Positions 32,537 through 47,600 of a DNA stretch of 64,000 bases are shown piece by piece (within the stretch, counting starts at the first letter, position 1; each line of letters starts with the position of its first letter). The DNA lies in assembly GCA_905221605.1 (NCBI GenBank), contig CAJNDS010002563.1, forward strand, positions 178,292 through 242,291, read 5' to 3'. The DNA is from Symbiodinium natans. Taxonomy: Eukaryota; Sar; Dinophyceae; Suessiales; Symbiodiniaceae. A program made the position numbers and the translations under genes. The notes beneath the pieces were generated by a model. That model was given only the letters and a program-made list of their open reading frames with translations, had not been told where the DNA came from and searched no databases.

Positions 32537-35500
32537 GCGCCTTGCTAGCAGACAGAAATCCTTTGTTTAGGGGTTGAGGGGTTTAGGGGTTTAGGGGTTG
32601 AGGGGTTTAGGGGTTCAGGGGTTTAGGGGTTTAGGGGTTTTGGGGTTTTGGGGTTTTGGGGTTCAGGGGTTCAGTGGTTTAGGGGGTTTAGGGGTTAGGG
32701 GTTTAGGGGTTTTGGGGTTTTAGGGGTTGAGGGGTTTAGGGGTTTAGGGGTTTAGGGGTTTAGGGGTTTCGGGTTTAGGGGTTTATAGATAGCTGGGGAT
32801 TCTTTGGGCGGGTGGGTTTTTTTCCTAAGCCTGGAACCCCCTAATGACTATGAATGCTAGAACAGTGACCCTCTAGACCCTAAACCCTAAACCCTAAACC
32901 CTAAACACCCCCAGGCTTCTAGGCCCAGCCCTAAGGTTGGAACCAAGACCCCTTAGTATGGTCTTTTACCCATATTTCTAGGGATCCGAAGTATGGGCCC
33001 TTGTTCTGTATAGTCTATCTAAGGCTTATATAACAAGGGGGCCCACATGAAGGGCCCATACCTGGAACTTTAGAGAAACCCTAAACCCTAAACCCTAAAC
33101 CCTAAACCCTAAACCCTAAACGCTAAACCCTAAACCGTAAACCCTAAACCCTAAACCCTAAACCCTAAACCCGTAAACCCTAAACCCTAAACCCTAAACC
33201 CTAAACCCTAAACCCTAAACCCTAAACCCTAAACCCTAAACCCTAAACCCTAAACCCTAAACCCTAAACCCTAAACCCTACCAACAAGGTGCTTGGTCCT
33301 TGCCTGCGACGCCGTGGAACGTCGGGACTTTCCTGCCGTTGAGCAGCGCCAGTGCCTGCACTAGGGTTCATTCCCCAGATTGGGGTTTCGGGAATGAGGC
33401 AGATCGTAGCTTTCCAACGTATGACTTGACTTACACTGGTGAGGCTCAAGGCGGCGACAACCGACAAATTACATCGCTGCGCCTCTTCGAGCCATGGGAT
33501 GCGCGGCAGGGATCTCCATCCATCCGCGCAACGCCCAGATGCAGGGACCAAGTGGTGTGGACCGGACGGCAATGAGTGTGGACCAGATGGCGATGAAGGT
33601 GTCGATGAAGATCTTGGCAAAGCAGTGCCCACAGCCACAGCCCCTTGTCGAGTCGTCTTGGGATTCTGCGACTTGGAACCGGGACATTCCGAGGGGCGTG
33701 CGTCGCCCACCGAATCGTAATCACGCACGAACGGCACCTGCTCTTCATGGACCCAATCCGGCAAGACCTCGAGGCAGTCCAGACGCCTTCAGTAAAAAAG
33801 AATGGTGTCGATTCGGCGGCAGACAGGTGAGGATTGAACATTCCTAAACCCGAAACCCGAATCCCGAAACCCTAAACCCTAAACTACTACACTACTACAG
33901 AGTCATCGCACAGAACTGCAGCTTCCAGGTCTGCATCATGCCCTAGCTGCATGGCGCAGAGTGTGTACAGTCGTATAAGGAGGCTTTTCGAGGTATTAGG
34001 GGTATGTTGGTATGAAGGTATGAAGGTATGAAGGTATGAAGCTACAGGTGGTGTTTGTTGACTCTGAAGCTCAGTGAGTGCATTGACGGCAACACTGCAA
34101 GAACCTGTGTGAGCATCGGTACTTATGCATGATACGAGCAATGAGCAAGCCATTGAGCGGGCTGACGCCGTGCGATGCATCGCGCTTGGCTCAGCAATGA
34201 ATGAACCCGGCACTCCATGCCCACACTATCTTCCATGGCTGTCCCTGGCGTACGTTGGTGCGCTCAGTCGGTATGCCTGCTGGGCGCTAGGCTTACGGAG
34301 TGCTAATTTCCTCCGGCATAACTGTCGGATGCACGGCATTGCTCAATCGCACTCGGCGGGTTACTTGCAAGAGCCACTTTCATCGGAATAGTAGGGAAGG
34401 AAGTACCTTATACCCCTGTGCACTTTAAGGGACTATGTAGGGTACTTACTGCCTCACAGTTCGCAAGTTCGCCGCGAAGGTTCAGTACGTATTTGCCATA
34501 TTGTTAGAAACATCACTGCGAACTGTCCTGAGTCCTGCCATTTTTGAATATTTTCAGGTATGGGTACTGTCAGGCGGACGTCGTCATGTACCCTAAGGAC
34601 CAAATTTGATCCCTAAAAGGGTTTATGGTTTATGGTTCACGTATCCTAGAGGGATTAGACGCGTCTGGGGCATATGATCCCACTTTTACGGTTCATTTGG
34701 TCCCCAAGGTATGACTTCATGCTCGGGCTGGCTGCGAAGACAGGCCCCAAACCCCAAACCCTAAACCCCAAACCTCCCATGCACGGCAACTCTGAGTCGC
34801 GACTCGCGCGTGATCGCGCCGCCCGAGCCGTTTGCCAACGACCTCCTTGTACCTTCAGATTACCCTAAGGGTCCATGTGCCTAAACAGGGTATAGGGTTT
34901 AGGGTTTCGGGTTCAGGGTTTCGGGTCCATGTACCTAAAGAGGGAAGACTTGGGCCTCAGAATATGTCCTATATAGGGACTTTGGGGCCCGAGTATGGAA
35001 TCGTAAGGTGGATGGACACTTGGGGTTCAGATTAGAGAGACTTTTTGAGAAGCAAGTTTCATTATCACGGAACGGAAGTCGCATTTTTTTAAGGCTTCTG
35101 AGCCAAATTGCGCATACTGCGATATGCCGCAGAAACACAAAATAGTGGCGGAGCCCCCACTTCGACCCAAAACCGGGGTTTAGGGTTTAGGGTTTATAGG
35201 GTTTACAGGGTTTATAGGGTTTAGGGTTTAGGGTTTAGGGTTTAGGGTTTAGGGTTTAGGGGCCTAGGGGTTAAGGGCCTTACAACCTCAGGGGCTTAGG
35301 GGTTTAGGAATGTAGGGGTTTAGGGTTTAGGAGTTTAGGGGTTAGGAGTTTAGGGGTTTTGGCGGTTTAGGGTTTAGGGGTTTCGTCTTCTTCTTCTTCT
35401 TCTTCTTCTTCTTCTTCTTCTCCTTGTCTAGTTGGGATCCTTTTACCTTGTGACAAGGGTGGGTTTAGGGTTTAGGGTTTAATTCTGAGAATCTCTGGTT

Positions 35501-38500
35501 GGAAAATAGCCAATCAGACGCTGACCTCTGCTGGCAGCTGGGAACTGTTGCCCGCCTGCGGATCCTGAGGCTGCCGCAAGTACCTAGGATGGCCCTTCAA
35601 ACCCTAAACCCTAAACCCTGAACCCTAAACCCTAAACCCTAAACCCTAAACCCTAACCCCTAAACCCTAAACCCTAAACCCCTCAACCCACAAGGTGGAT
35701 CCTAACAGCCTTCGGCCACGAAGATGCCCCGGACCAAGATGCCATCGACAAGTTGTGGAAGGCCGGTTTGGGGGGGCGCGCTATAGGGTTCGGGGTGTGA
35801 GGGGCTTAGGGTTTGCGGTTTGGGGTTTAGGGCTGAGGGTTTTAGGGTTTGGGGTTTAGGGTTTGGGGCTTGGTGTTTAGGGTTTAGGGGTGTGAGGACG
35901 TCTACGTAGGGGTTTTGCAGAGATTTAGGGTTTGATCCCTAAACACTAAACACAAATAGGCCCCAAGAAGCCTAGAGCCTGAAGGCGGGCTTAGGGGTTT
36001 GAGCTGAATTTCAGGGTTTAGGCCCTTTGAGGTGTAGGGCTGTGAGGGTGAACGCTAATCCTCAGACCCTAAACTTTGCCCTGAACCTTGGTTGAACCCT
36101 GAGCCCTAAAGGGCGCCCAGAAAGCTCGTACGGTTTTTCAAGCCTCAAAGACCACACCATGCAAGGTTTTGGGCTACTTCAAGCCGGAGGGCACACAACC
36201 CTAACCTTAAAGCCTACTAAACCCGAAACCCTTGGCCCTGAACCCCTGAACCCTAAGCCACTATCCCTTAGCCCTTCAAACCCGGAGCTCCGACTTCTAT
36301 TGCTGGAGAACAGGGCTCAGAACCAACAAGCTGCCAAGAAACGTTTAGGGTTTTGGAGTTTAGGGTGTAGGGCTTATGGGTTCTAGGGTTTAAGGTACGG
36401 GCTTATGCCTTAATCCAAGACGCCTCACGAGTTGTTTTGAAGTTTGCGGTTAACGCGAAACCCCAAACCCAATCCCTCAAACCCCTTAGCCCGAACCCCG
36501 AAACCCAAATCTGTTAAACCCTAAACCCTAAACCCTCAACCCTCAACCCTCAACCCTCAACCCTAAACCCTAAACCCTAAACCCTATAAACCCTGATCTG
36601 TTACTCAAAGACGATGAGGCGGCCTCCCGTCAAGCTCCGCTCAAGGAGGCAGAGCGCTGGCTACGCCTCACGAGACAGGACCAGGGGCTTGGGGTAAAAG
36701 GCTTGGCGGTTTAGGGTTTAGGGTTTAGGGTTTAGGGTTTAGGGTTTAGGGTTTAGGGTTTAGGGTTTAGGGTTTAGGGTTTAGGGTTTAGGGTTTAGGG
36801 TTTAGGGTGTAGGGTGTACTGTTTAGGGTTTAGGGTTTAGGGTTCGGGTTTGGGCCCTAGACCCGAAACCCTCAAGCCCAAACCCCAGACCCTAAACCCT
36901 AAACCATCCCCGAGGACCCTGAACCTCACCGCTCCCCAAACTGCAAAGAGTGCTTCAAGGAGGGGGCGTCATGGGAGGGTAGGGTTTCGGGTTTAGGCTT
37001 TGGGCTTTGTGGTTGAAGGTCGAAACCCTAAACCCAAAACCCTCAACCCTAAACCCTAAACCCTAAACCCTAAACCCTAAACCCTAAACCCTAAACCCTA
37101 AACCCTAAGCCCTAAGCCCTAAACCCTAAACCCTAAACCCTCCGCGGAGGCAGGCGTGGTGCCCTCGGCCGCGGCTGCCAAGGCTTTGCTGCAGGCAGCG
37201 GCCCGCGCCGGAGACCTCCAAGCCGCCGAGACCTGGCGCCTCGGAGCCTTCCCGGGGTGGGGGATTTAGGGTTTAGGGTTTAGGGTTTAGGGTTTTAGGG
37301 CTTAGGGTTTAGGGTTTTAGGGTTTTGGGTTTAGCTTTTTAGGGTTTAGGGTTTAGGGTTGGGGTTTAGGGTGTTAGGGTTTAGGGTTTGGGGTTTGGGG
37401 TTTGGGGGTTTGGGAGTAAAGGTGTTGCAGGGCTTACAGGGTTTAAAGGGTTCTCAGGGTTCGTAGGGTTTCGGGCATTTCCCGACATGGGGGTCTCCTA
37501 AATACCAAAATTCAAGAATCCTTAACTAGAGGGTTTTGGGGTTTATGGGTCGAGAGTTGAGGGGTCTGGGGTTTCCGTGTCAGGGTGGAGGTTTTGGGGC
37601 AGGGTTTAGGGTTGGGATTGGAGTTTTCGGGTTTGGTCTTTGCAGATTTCAGATTTGTTGCCCAAGCTGTTTCTAGGAAGGGCACCCACTCAACATCACG
37701 CAGATGAGGGGCTGCGACCTGCCGAGCTCCTCAGACCCCTTGTGCTAAACCCTAAACCCTAAACCCTAAACCCTAAACCCTAAACCCTAAACCCTAAACC
37801 CTAAACCCTAAACCCTAAACCCTCCCGCAGATGGTGTAGCCTAGACCCTAAAACCCTAGGCTAAGGACACAGAGGAGGCCCTGATCCCCCCATTTTTTTT
37901 TAGTTCTCTTAGCCCCTTTAGGCCCAACAGGGCACCCTCTTGGTTCCTAGGTTGCTCTTGGGTCTAGTAGACCCTAAGCCCAAAACCCTCAAACCCGAAA
38001 GCCTAAACCCATACACCCTCCTCTATAATTCCCCCCCGAAGTTCCCCCCCTTTAAATAGCCGAAGGTAGTAGAGGAACCCTAAACCCTAAACCCTAGCCC
38101 TAAACCCTAAACCCTAAACCCTAGCCCGAAACCCGAAACCCTAAACCCTAAACCCTAAACCCTAAACCCTACACCCTAAACCCTAAACCCTAAACCCTGA
38201 ACCCTGAACCCTGAACCCTGACCCTAAACCCTAAACCCTGAACCCTGAACCCTAAACCCTAAACCCTAAACCCTAAACCCTGAACCCTAAACCCTAAACC
38301 CTAAACCCTAAACCCTAAACCCTAAACCTAAACCCTACTCTCAGGTTCCAGGTCGGTGAGCTTCTCCAGGCCGCGCCGGACCAGGAGACCTTTCTCAAAC
38401 TGCATCTTGCACAGACTAAGGTTTCGGGGTTTCAGGGTTTAGGGTTTAGGTTTAGGGTTTAGGGTTTAGCGGTTTAGGATTAGGGCTTAGGGCTTAGGGT

Positions 38501-41500
38501 TTCGGGTTTAGGGTTTAGGGTTTAGGATTAGGGCTTAGGGTTTAGGGTTGAGGGTTTAGGGCTTTTAGGGTTTTTAGGGTTTTTAGGGTTTTCAGGGGTT
38601 AGGGTTTAGGGTTTTCAGGGTTTAGGGTTTTAAGGGTTTTCAGGGTTTAGGGTTTTAAGGGTTTGCAGGGTTTTAAGGGTTTTCTGGGTTTTCCGGGTTT
38701 TCAGGGTTTAGGGTTTTCAGGGTTTAGGGTTTTCAGGGTATAGGGTTTTCAGGGTTTAGGGTTTCAGGGTTTAGGGCTCAGGGTTTCGGGTTTCGGGTTT
38801 TGGGTTCAGATGAATCTGGGGGCGGTTTTCTAAGAGCCCTCGAAACCCTGGTATTGGCGAATAGAAACCCTAGAAACCCCCCAAAGCCCTATTCAGAGAG
38901 CCCTCAAGAGAGCCCGCACTTCCAGGAAACCCGAAGAAGTCTAGACAGCCCAAGAGCCGTAAAGAACACCAGCACCCCCAACAATTCTGAACAAACCCTT
39001 TCAAAAGCTCAAAGCCCAAGCTATCCGAAAGACTTTCTCAACAAACCCAAACCCACCACCCAAAAGCCCGAACATCCAAAACCCCGAAACCCCAAACCCC
39101 CAAGACCCAAAGAACCCAACAAGCCTTAAACCCCAAACCCTAACCACTCAAGCCCCAAACCCACAGAACCCCCCAGCCCTAAGCCCAACGAACCCCTGCA
39201 AGCATCAAAGCCCCAAACCACCAAACCACAAGAACAAACCCCACACCAAGGATAACCCAACAACAGCCCTAAACCCTAAACCGCCAAACCAAAAAGCAAA
39301 ACCCAAAAGGCCCCAAACCCTAAACCCCAAGAAACCCCCGAAAGACCCTAAACCCTAAACCCTAAACCCTAAACCCTAAACCCTAAACCCTGAACCCTAA
39401 ACCAGGGAGCCCTTGGCCCTCGTCAAAACCCCGAGGCTGAGCGTGTCCCTCCAGCAGTCTGCGAAGCCTTTGGCGGAGCGCAGCTCTCCTGCGCTCAGGG
39501 ACCAACAGGGTTTGGGGGGGTTTTAGGGTCTAGGGTTTAGGGTTTTAGGGTTTAAGGTTTAGGGTTTTAGGGTTTTAGGGGTTTAGGGTTTTAGGGTTTC
39601 AGGGTTTTGGGGTTCAAGGTTTAATTAGGGTTTTGGGGTTTTAGGGTTTCAGGGGTTTTCAGGGTTTTTTAGATATTTAGGGTCCCCAAAAGAATCCCAA
39701 GCCCCTGAACCGGATGTAGGGCTTCGAGTTTAGGGTGTGTGTGTGTGTGTGGTTTAGGGTTTAGGGTTTAGGGTTTAGGGTTTAGGGTTTAGGGTTTAGG
39801 ATCTGTGGTTGAGGGTGGCGAGTTTAGGGTTTCTAGGGTTTCTAGGGCTTCTAGGGTTTCTAGGGTTTCTAGGAGTTCTAGGGTTTAGGGTTTAGGGCTT
39901 AGTGTTTAGGGTTTCGGGTTTAGGCTTAGGGTTTAGTGTTTCCAGTTCAGGGTCTAGAGCGGTTTCCGTAAGAACCCAAGTTGAGGCTGGATCGAGCGCG
40001 CTGTGAAAGCTGGGGCTGAGCCCTCGGGCATCCTCCTGAAGCAGCTCGCTTGGGCTCTTGAGATGGGGCTGAGGGTTTAGGGTTCGGGGTTTAGGGTTTG
40101 GGGTTTAGGGTTTAGGGTTTCGGGTTTAGGGTTTAGGGCTCAGGGTTTGGGATTTCGGGTTTAGGGTTGAGGGGTTAGGGTTGAGGGGTTAGGGTTTCGA
40201 GTTGAGGGTTTAGGGTTAGGGTTTAGGGTTTTGAGTTGAGGGTGCCGATTGGGGGATGCAGAATGCATTTGCGCGATTGGGCGGTTTGGGTGCCCTGGAG
40301 AGGATCTGGAGTTCTGAACTTCAGCCCCTGCCTCCCCCCACCCAAGCTCCCTAAACCTACACCCTAAACCCTAAAGCCCCTAAACCCCCTAAACCCCTTA
40401 AACACCCTAAAGCCCCTAAACCCTAAACCCTCCCACCCCGAAGTGGCCCATTCCGAAGGAATTTAGAGCCCAAGTCCTGGTTTCCCAAAACCCTCCCAAA
40501 TAACGCCCCTAAACCCCACCCCCTTCAATCCGCCAAGCTCCCTCAACCCCCTCAACCCTCCCTAACACCCTAACACCCTAACACCCTAACACCCTAACAC
40601 CCTAACACCCTAACACCCTAACACCCTAACACCCTAACACCCTAACACCCCAACACCCCAACACCCTAGCACCCTAACACCCTAACACGCCCTAACACCC
40701 CAACACCCTAACACACCCTAACACCCCAACACCCTAACACCCTCAACCCTAAACCCCCTAAACCCCCTAAACCCCCTAAACCCCCTAAACCCCCTAACCC
40801 CCTAAACCCCCTAAACCCCCTAAACCCCCTAAACCCCCTAAACCCCCTAAACCCCCTAAACCCCCTAAACCCCCTAAACCCCCTAAACCCTAAGCCCGCT
40901 CTTTCTCTGCACCCAGGATGCTCAAGGAGAGCGCGGCGCGGAAGGCCTTCGAAGCGCTGGTGAGGCAGTCGGCCCGACGTGGGGAGCTCCTCGACATCTC
41001 CGAGGGGGGGGGTTTAGGGTTTAGGGTTTAGGGTTTAGGGTTTAGGGTTAGGGTTTAGGGTCGAGGGTCTAGGGTCTAGGGTTTAGGGTTTAGGGTGTAG
41101 GGTTTAGGGGTTTAGGGTTTAGGGTGTAGGGTTTAGGGGTTTAGGGTTTAGCCCGACGGGTTCAGTTCCGGGGATGGGTTTGTGTCGTAATTTACAGGGT
41201 TTCGTGTTGTAGAGGCCGGAAAAAAACAATTATTGTGAGTCGGTTTCGGTATGAAAGAGGGGGCTTCTGTAATTGCACACATTCCGTTGTCTTTTCAAGA
41301 AGCACAGGGCCCAAAGACCAATGTCCAAACCAGGAAGCATCTAGTTGAGACCCTAAGCCCCGAGTCCGAACCTCGAAGCATCTACTTAAGACCCGAAGCC
41401 CCGACTCCAAACCACGAAGCATGTACTTTAGATTTGCAGGCCTGAGTCCATAGCAGGCAGTACTTCTTAACGAGGCTACGCTGAGAATCCTGAAAGCCTG

Positions 41501-41607
41501 AACCCTATAGTGAAATCCTGAGGTGAAACCATAAGACAGTGTTGTAGCCACGATGTTCCCACTCTTTAGCATCCCCACCCAAAGAAGCCGGGTTCAAAGT
41601 GTCGTTC

Positions 41608-41640
<33 letters not shown>

Positions 41641-44600
41641 ACCCCCCCCCACCCCCTCCCGAAGAAACCAAAAAAGCGCAAAACGCGCTGGGTGTAAGTA
41701 GCAAAGGCAGGCTATCATACATGTCTCGATTCTACCACGCAGGCCACGCTTTTCGTGACCTTGCACAAAACACCGACGACAACCAGGCACCAAAAGTAGC
41801 GCAACTTTTGGTAGTTGCCAACGCTGCAATGGCAACACGTCACAACACAGACAAAAAAAAAACCCGACATGTTGAACATCGCAGGAAAACCACACGCAGG
41901 CCAATGTTTGCAACATGCAGCGTGAGCACAGAGCACCAGCAACAGGCAAGAAAAAGCTGCTAGGACCTGAAAAACCGTCCCCGGAAGTGAACCCGCCAGG
42001 GGGTTTAGGGTTCGGGGTCTAGGGTTTAGGGTTCGGGGTCTAGGGTGTTTAGGGTGTTTAGGGTGTTTAGGGTGTTTAGGGTGTTTAGGGTGTTTAGGGT
42101 GTTTAGGGTGTTTAGGGTGTTTCGGGTGTTTAGGGTGTTTAGGGTGTTTAGGGTGTTAAGGGTGTTTAGGGTGTTTAGGGTGTTTAGGGTGTTTAGGGTT
42201 CAGGGGTTCAGGGGTTAGGGTTTAGGGATGAGGGTTTAGGCAGCTTTTGCCTGGGGGTTTTGGTTGCGGGGGCTTTTGGGGCTTTTGGCTTTTGGGGCTC
42301 TTGGGGGTTAGGGTTTAGTTTGTTTGTCTTGGTTTCGGAGGGAGGGTTCCGGACGGTTTTTATTTTGTCATATTGTGGTAGTTGTCTAGCTATGATTGGA
42401 TTATTCACAATGCTCTTATAGGGCTTAGAGGGGGGCCCTGAAGCCTAAACCCTAAACCCTCAACCCTAGACCCTAAACCCTAAACCCCAAACCCTAAACC
42501 TTTAAACCCTAAACCCTAAACCCTAAACCCTAAACCCTAAACCCTAAACCCTAAACCCTAAACCTTTAAACCCTAAACCCTAAACCCTAGACCCTAAACC
42601 CTAAACCCTAAACCCTAAACCCCAAACCTACGATGCTCTTATAGGGCTTTGGGGGGGGAGGGGGGGGGGGGGGGGGGGGGGCGCTGAGCACCACTGTTGC
42701 AAGCTATCCAAGGCTGACGGCTGCACGCCGGTGGTTTGACCAGGCGGAGGGAGTCGAAGGGGCTCGCACGCTTGGGACGTTTAGGGTTTGGGGTTTTTGG
42801 TTGAGTTATTTTTTTTTGGGGGGGGGGGGGTTAAGTAGGGTCTACATATTTAGGGTTAAGAGTTAAGCGGGTGGTTTAAGGTTTTGGGGTTGAGTTCGTG
42901 TTTAAGTCTGGGCTTGAATTCAGGTTTTAGGGTACCGGTATTGCTCAACCGAACGCCACTTAGCATAGTTTACCAACATGTCCAGCTAAAGTCCGTCCAA
43001 GCACAACTCAAAAGTAAACAAGCCAAAGCCAGAACCAAGGCCAAAGCCAGCCCAAAAATCGAAATTCGCACATCTGGAATCTTTCCAGTTTTCAGCTTCA
43101 GAAACGACTTGGAGAAGCAGGCTTTCAAGAAATCAGCTTTCCAGGCCGTCTCTCGGGTTTAGGGTTTAGGCTTTAGGGTTTGGGCAAGCCGCTTCCTCGA
43201 ACGTCGAAGTTTGTATGCCGAGCAACAGATTGTCGGGAATCAGGTTTTAAGTTTGGGCTGTTCCCCCTTATACAAACAGTCCTTACTAGGGAATGACATC
43301 AGTGGGTAATCTAATCCCGATTAAGGACTCTTAGAACAAGGGGGAACATCCCAATTTTAAGTTTCCTTCCAGGGAGCCCTTACTTGGAGGTTCGTGGTAC
43401 TTATTAACCAATTATCGCTGTACTTATAGCTGTGCTTATAGCCATATAAGGGCACTTAAGGGGCTTGTAAGTGGGTTATAGTCGGTTATAAGTACAGTTA
43501 TAATTGGTTAGTAAGTACCATGAGCCTCCAAGTAAGGCTTCCAACCTGGAGAGACTCCAGCATGCAAACTGTTCTCCTACGATGGGGGTCTGGAGGCTCT
43601 CTGCATAATTTGGGGTTTAGGACTTCTAGGGCTTCTAAGGAACCTTGCATATTGCGTGAAGCTTCACTCTGTGCGCCCAATGCTTATCCGAAATTCTTCA
43701 TTTTCTACAGATGGTTCCTACCTCATACAATACAAAGTTTTGCCACCCTTGGCTACACTGCCTCTGCACTTGCCATCTAGCAATCCCCTGTTACTCGGCT
43801 GCTTCTCTTCTTTTCCATGTGAAGCCCTGAACCCATCTTCTCTTAACAGGCTATTGCGGCTGGGCTCTACCCCACAAGCTTCACCGTGGCGACGCTCGTG
43901 GAGGTAGGGCAGATGGTTCAGAGTCTAAAGGCTCGCGGTCCCCTAAACCCCAAACCCTAAAAACCCTAAAGCCCTATGACTCAGGGGGTTGCCGTTCAGG
44001 GTTCGGGCTTCGGCCCTGAACCCCTCAGTCGCACCAGACCCTGCACCCCTACAAATCCCAAATCCCTGATCCCCTAACCCTCTCAAGCCCTAAAGTTCCG
44101 AAACCCTAAACCCAAAGCCCCTGAACCCTAAACCCTGAACCCCTAAAACTCAAGTCCCTCTTGAACCTGTCACCCCTCCAGTCTCCTCAGGCAGCCGCGC
44201 GTTCGGGGGACCTCGACCTTTCTGTGGAGTGGTACGAGGAGACGAGACGGGGTGTAGGGTTTAGGGTTTAGGGTTTTAGGGTTTAGGGTTTAGCGAGGGT
44301 TTAGGGTTTAGGGTTTAGGGTTTAGTCAGGGTTTACGGTTCCGGTTTTTTAGGATTTCGTCACAAGGGTTTTAGGGTGTTAGTGTTTTTTTTCTTGGATT
44401 TTCTGGGGTTTGCGCCTTGGACAGTTTTACGGAGTTGGGCTGTTGGTGCTTGTTGGGGCTGCAGGGTTACATGGCCATGAGGATATGGATGTCAACATCA
44501 TAGGGTTCTTAAGGGAGGAGGGTAGCTGTAACCTAAGGTTCCTCAAAGCTCCCCACTACTCCCTAAGGCTCCCTAACCTACCCCCCATGAACCCCCATCC

Positions 44601-47600
44601 CTAAGAACCCCATAACAATAGGGTTTAGGGTTTAGGGTCTAGGGTTTAGGGTCCAGGGTTTAGCATCCCAGCGTTTCGCCAGGAGCTTTTGCGGAGCTCT
44701 CCCCTCCCGGTGCTGAACTTGTTGCTGGACCTCTTTTTTTTGCCCGTCCCCTGTTTTCGGGGGTTCAGGGTTCAGGGTTTGGGGTTTGGGGGTTGAGGGG
44801 TTTCGGATTAAGGGTTTAAGGGGTTTGGGGTTTTGGGTTTAGGGTTTTTGGTGTGTAGGTTTCCGGGTTTTCGAGGTTTACTGTTCCGGGCCTAGTTGCC
44901 GGACCCCGGACACACCCCGAACCCTAGACCCCAATAGTGGATTAGGGTTTAAGGGTTAAGGGTTTAGGGTTTAAGGTTCAGGTTTTAGTCGATAGGGGAA
45001 GTCTCAGGAGATCTAACCCCACAGATTGTGCACATACTCAGCCTTGCATCTTCACCCCCACGCATAAAATCAGGAGGTGTTTAGCCTCGGAGAGTTCGAG
45101 AACCCTAGCCTGAAGGTGAGTTTAGGGTTTAGGGTTTAGGGTTTAGGGTTTAGGGCTTAGGGTTTAGGGTTTAGGGTTTAGGGTTTAGGGACATCTGCTC
45201 GAGTGGGGGCACCCTTTTTAACGTCAAGCTTGCTGGGCTAGTCAGGACATCGTGATTGTTTGGGGGTGCGCCCTGGGATCCTCTGTTAAGTAGCACTGTC
45301 CAGGTGTCGTAGCAAATTATTCAGCGCCTTGGAAATCAATTGCCGGGCCTCGCTGTCCCGTTTGAACTCATCTGAACTCCTCCTTTTTTCAAATCATCCC
45401 TCAACCCTCAACCCTCAACCCTAAACCCTAAACCCTAAACCCTAAACCCTAAACCCTAAACCATAGAAAGAGAAGACCGTGGACCGTTTAGCGAGAGCTT
45501 CGCTTCGACTCTGCAGGGGGGCCGGGGGGGGGGGGGGGGGGGGGGGCGGGGGAGCCCCAAACCCAAACCCAAAGCTTGGCAACCCTGAACCTCCAACCCA
45601 AAAAAACTGTAAAATCCGGTGCAAAAGCTCCCGAAAGCTCCTTAGATCCGACTACTACACCACCCCATGGTCTCAAAATAGAGCCCTAAAGACCATCACA
45701 GCCGAAACGCCCGATGAACCCTGGAAAGCTCTTTAAACCCCTAAAACGCCGTATGCGCCCTAAGCCCTATTAACCCCGACAAACGCTAAAAGGCCTTAGA
45801 CAGGCGCGTTACAAACCCTCAAACCCAAACCCTAAACCCTAAACCCTAAACTCCTTAAGCCCTATGCGGAGGATGCGGCAGCGCAGGCGGACCTGGCGCT
45901 GGCGCAGCGCTGGTATGAGCGAGCCCTGGACCTGGGGCTTAACGCCGATGTGCAGGCAGGGTTTAGGTTTAGGGTTTAGGGTTTAGGGTTTAGGGTTTAG
46001 GGTTTAGGGTTTAGGGTTTAGGGTTTAGGGTTTAGGGTTTAGGGTTTAGGGTTTCGGGAGATTAAGTCTTGCTTAGAGAGAGTGTTTTTTGGAGGTCATA
46101 GAATCTTCGGGGTTTTTTGTGTTCCGAAAACGGTTTGTAGGATTTATAGACTTCTGGAGTCTTTTGCGTTCCTGAGAGAGTTTTTGGGGCTCATAAATTC
46201 CGGGGCTTTCGTGGGTCTTCGGTTTTGAAATCAGGGGTTTGGGGCCAATCTTCTGGGTTTGCTGGGGGGGGGGGGGGTTCAGGGCCCCTGGTGCAGTCCC
46301 TGCTTTATGATGTTCTAGGACCATGAAACCCACGCCGAAAATGCAACCCCTATCCCTAAACTTAATCTTACCCCCTAAACCCCGAACCCTAAACCCTAAA
46401 CCACACCAAAAGTAGGGCCTCAAGAGCCGTCTGCGGGCAGGTTTTCAACACACTCATCACGGCTGCTGCCCGGACACTGTGCCAAATGGCATATGTTGCA
46501 CATGTGGGAGGCTGTTCGAAAGAACCCCCCCCCCCCCCAACCCCGAGCCCGCCCCAGCTGCCCGAAGGGGCAGGAGGATGACAGTCCGAAACCCTAAACC
46601 CTAAACCCTAAACCCTAAACCCTAAACCCTAAAAACCCCCAAAACCCCAAAAACCCCAAAAACCCCAAACCCTAAGCCCTAAACCCTAAACCCGAAACCC
46701 CAGGCTGGTTTCCGCAGGTATCTACGGAGGGAAGAGTTGAATTTCGGATTATCAATATATAGCACCAAAGTCGAAAAGTCCCCCCGATCTACGGCTAGCA
46801 TCCTAAACGCCAAAGCCTAACACAGGACAGTGCCTCGCATGCCAGGGTTTTGGTTTAAGGGGTTTAAGGGTTTAAGGGTTTAATGGTGTAAGGGTTTAAG
46901 GGTTTAAGGGTTCAAGGGTTTAAGGGTTTAAGGGTGTATTTAGGGTTTAGGGTTTAGGGTTTAGGGTTTAGGGTTTGGAGATTCAAGGGGTTTAGGGCGT
47001 TGAGGCCCGGCGCCTTTGACTTGGTAAGTCGACTCGGTGGCCCCTAGAAAACCTACTTATAATCCCTATAACTCAACTTACTAACCCTGAACCCTAAACC
47101 CTAAACCCTAAACCCTAAACCCTAAACCCTAAACCCCAAACCCCAAACCCCAAACCCTAAACCCTAAACCCCAAACTTACTGGGCTTCAGGCCCTCCATA
47201 AGGGGTGCCCTCACTAAAAGCTCCCCTCTGAAATGCAAGGAAGGGCGATCTCCAGAGTGCGGAGCAGTGGTACAGCCAGGGCATAGGCAGGGTTTAGGGT
47301 TTAGGGTTTAGGGTTTAGGGTTTCGGGTTTAGGGTTTAGGGTTCAGGGTTTAGGGTTTAGGGTTTAGGGTTTAGGGTTTAGGGTTTAGGGTTTAGGGCTT
47401 CCAGCTTGGCGTTGTGCTGTTCCAAATGGGCCATTCTGGGGTTCTAGAAGGAAGCTGACTAGACAGGGCCTTTTGAGGCTTAGGTTTTGGAATTTAGGGA
47501 CCAACCCTAAAACCTAAACCCTAAACCCTAAACCCTAAACCCCAAGCCCTAAACCCCAAGCCCTGAAGATCTGCGTGATACTGGTGGTGGACCTAAGTGG

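Noticed and set aside
33264-33841. Overlapping frames on both strands, including a membrane-like minus-strand peptide
   Set aside because: Both strands have C/G third-position bias and neither shows a family. Only 33289-33347 could be tied to the PPR gene.
45074-45115. Exon-like island with AG|G acceptor and GTGAG donor (EVFSLGEFENPSLK)
   Set aside because: Splicing 44727 directly to 45872 keeps the PPR length, so this insert would break the repeat. It could be a rare alternative exon.
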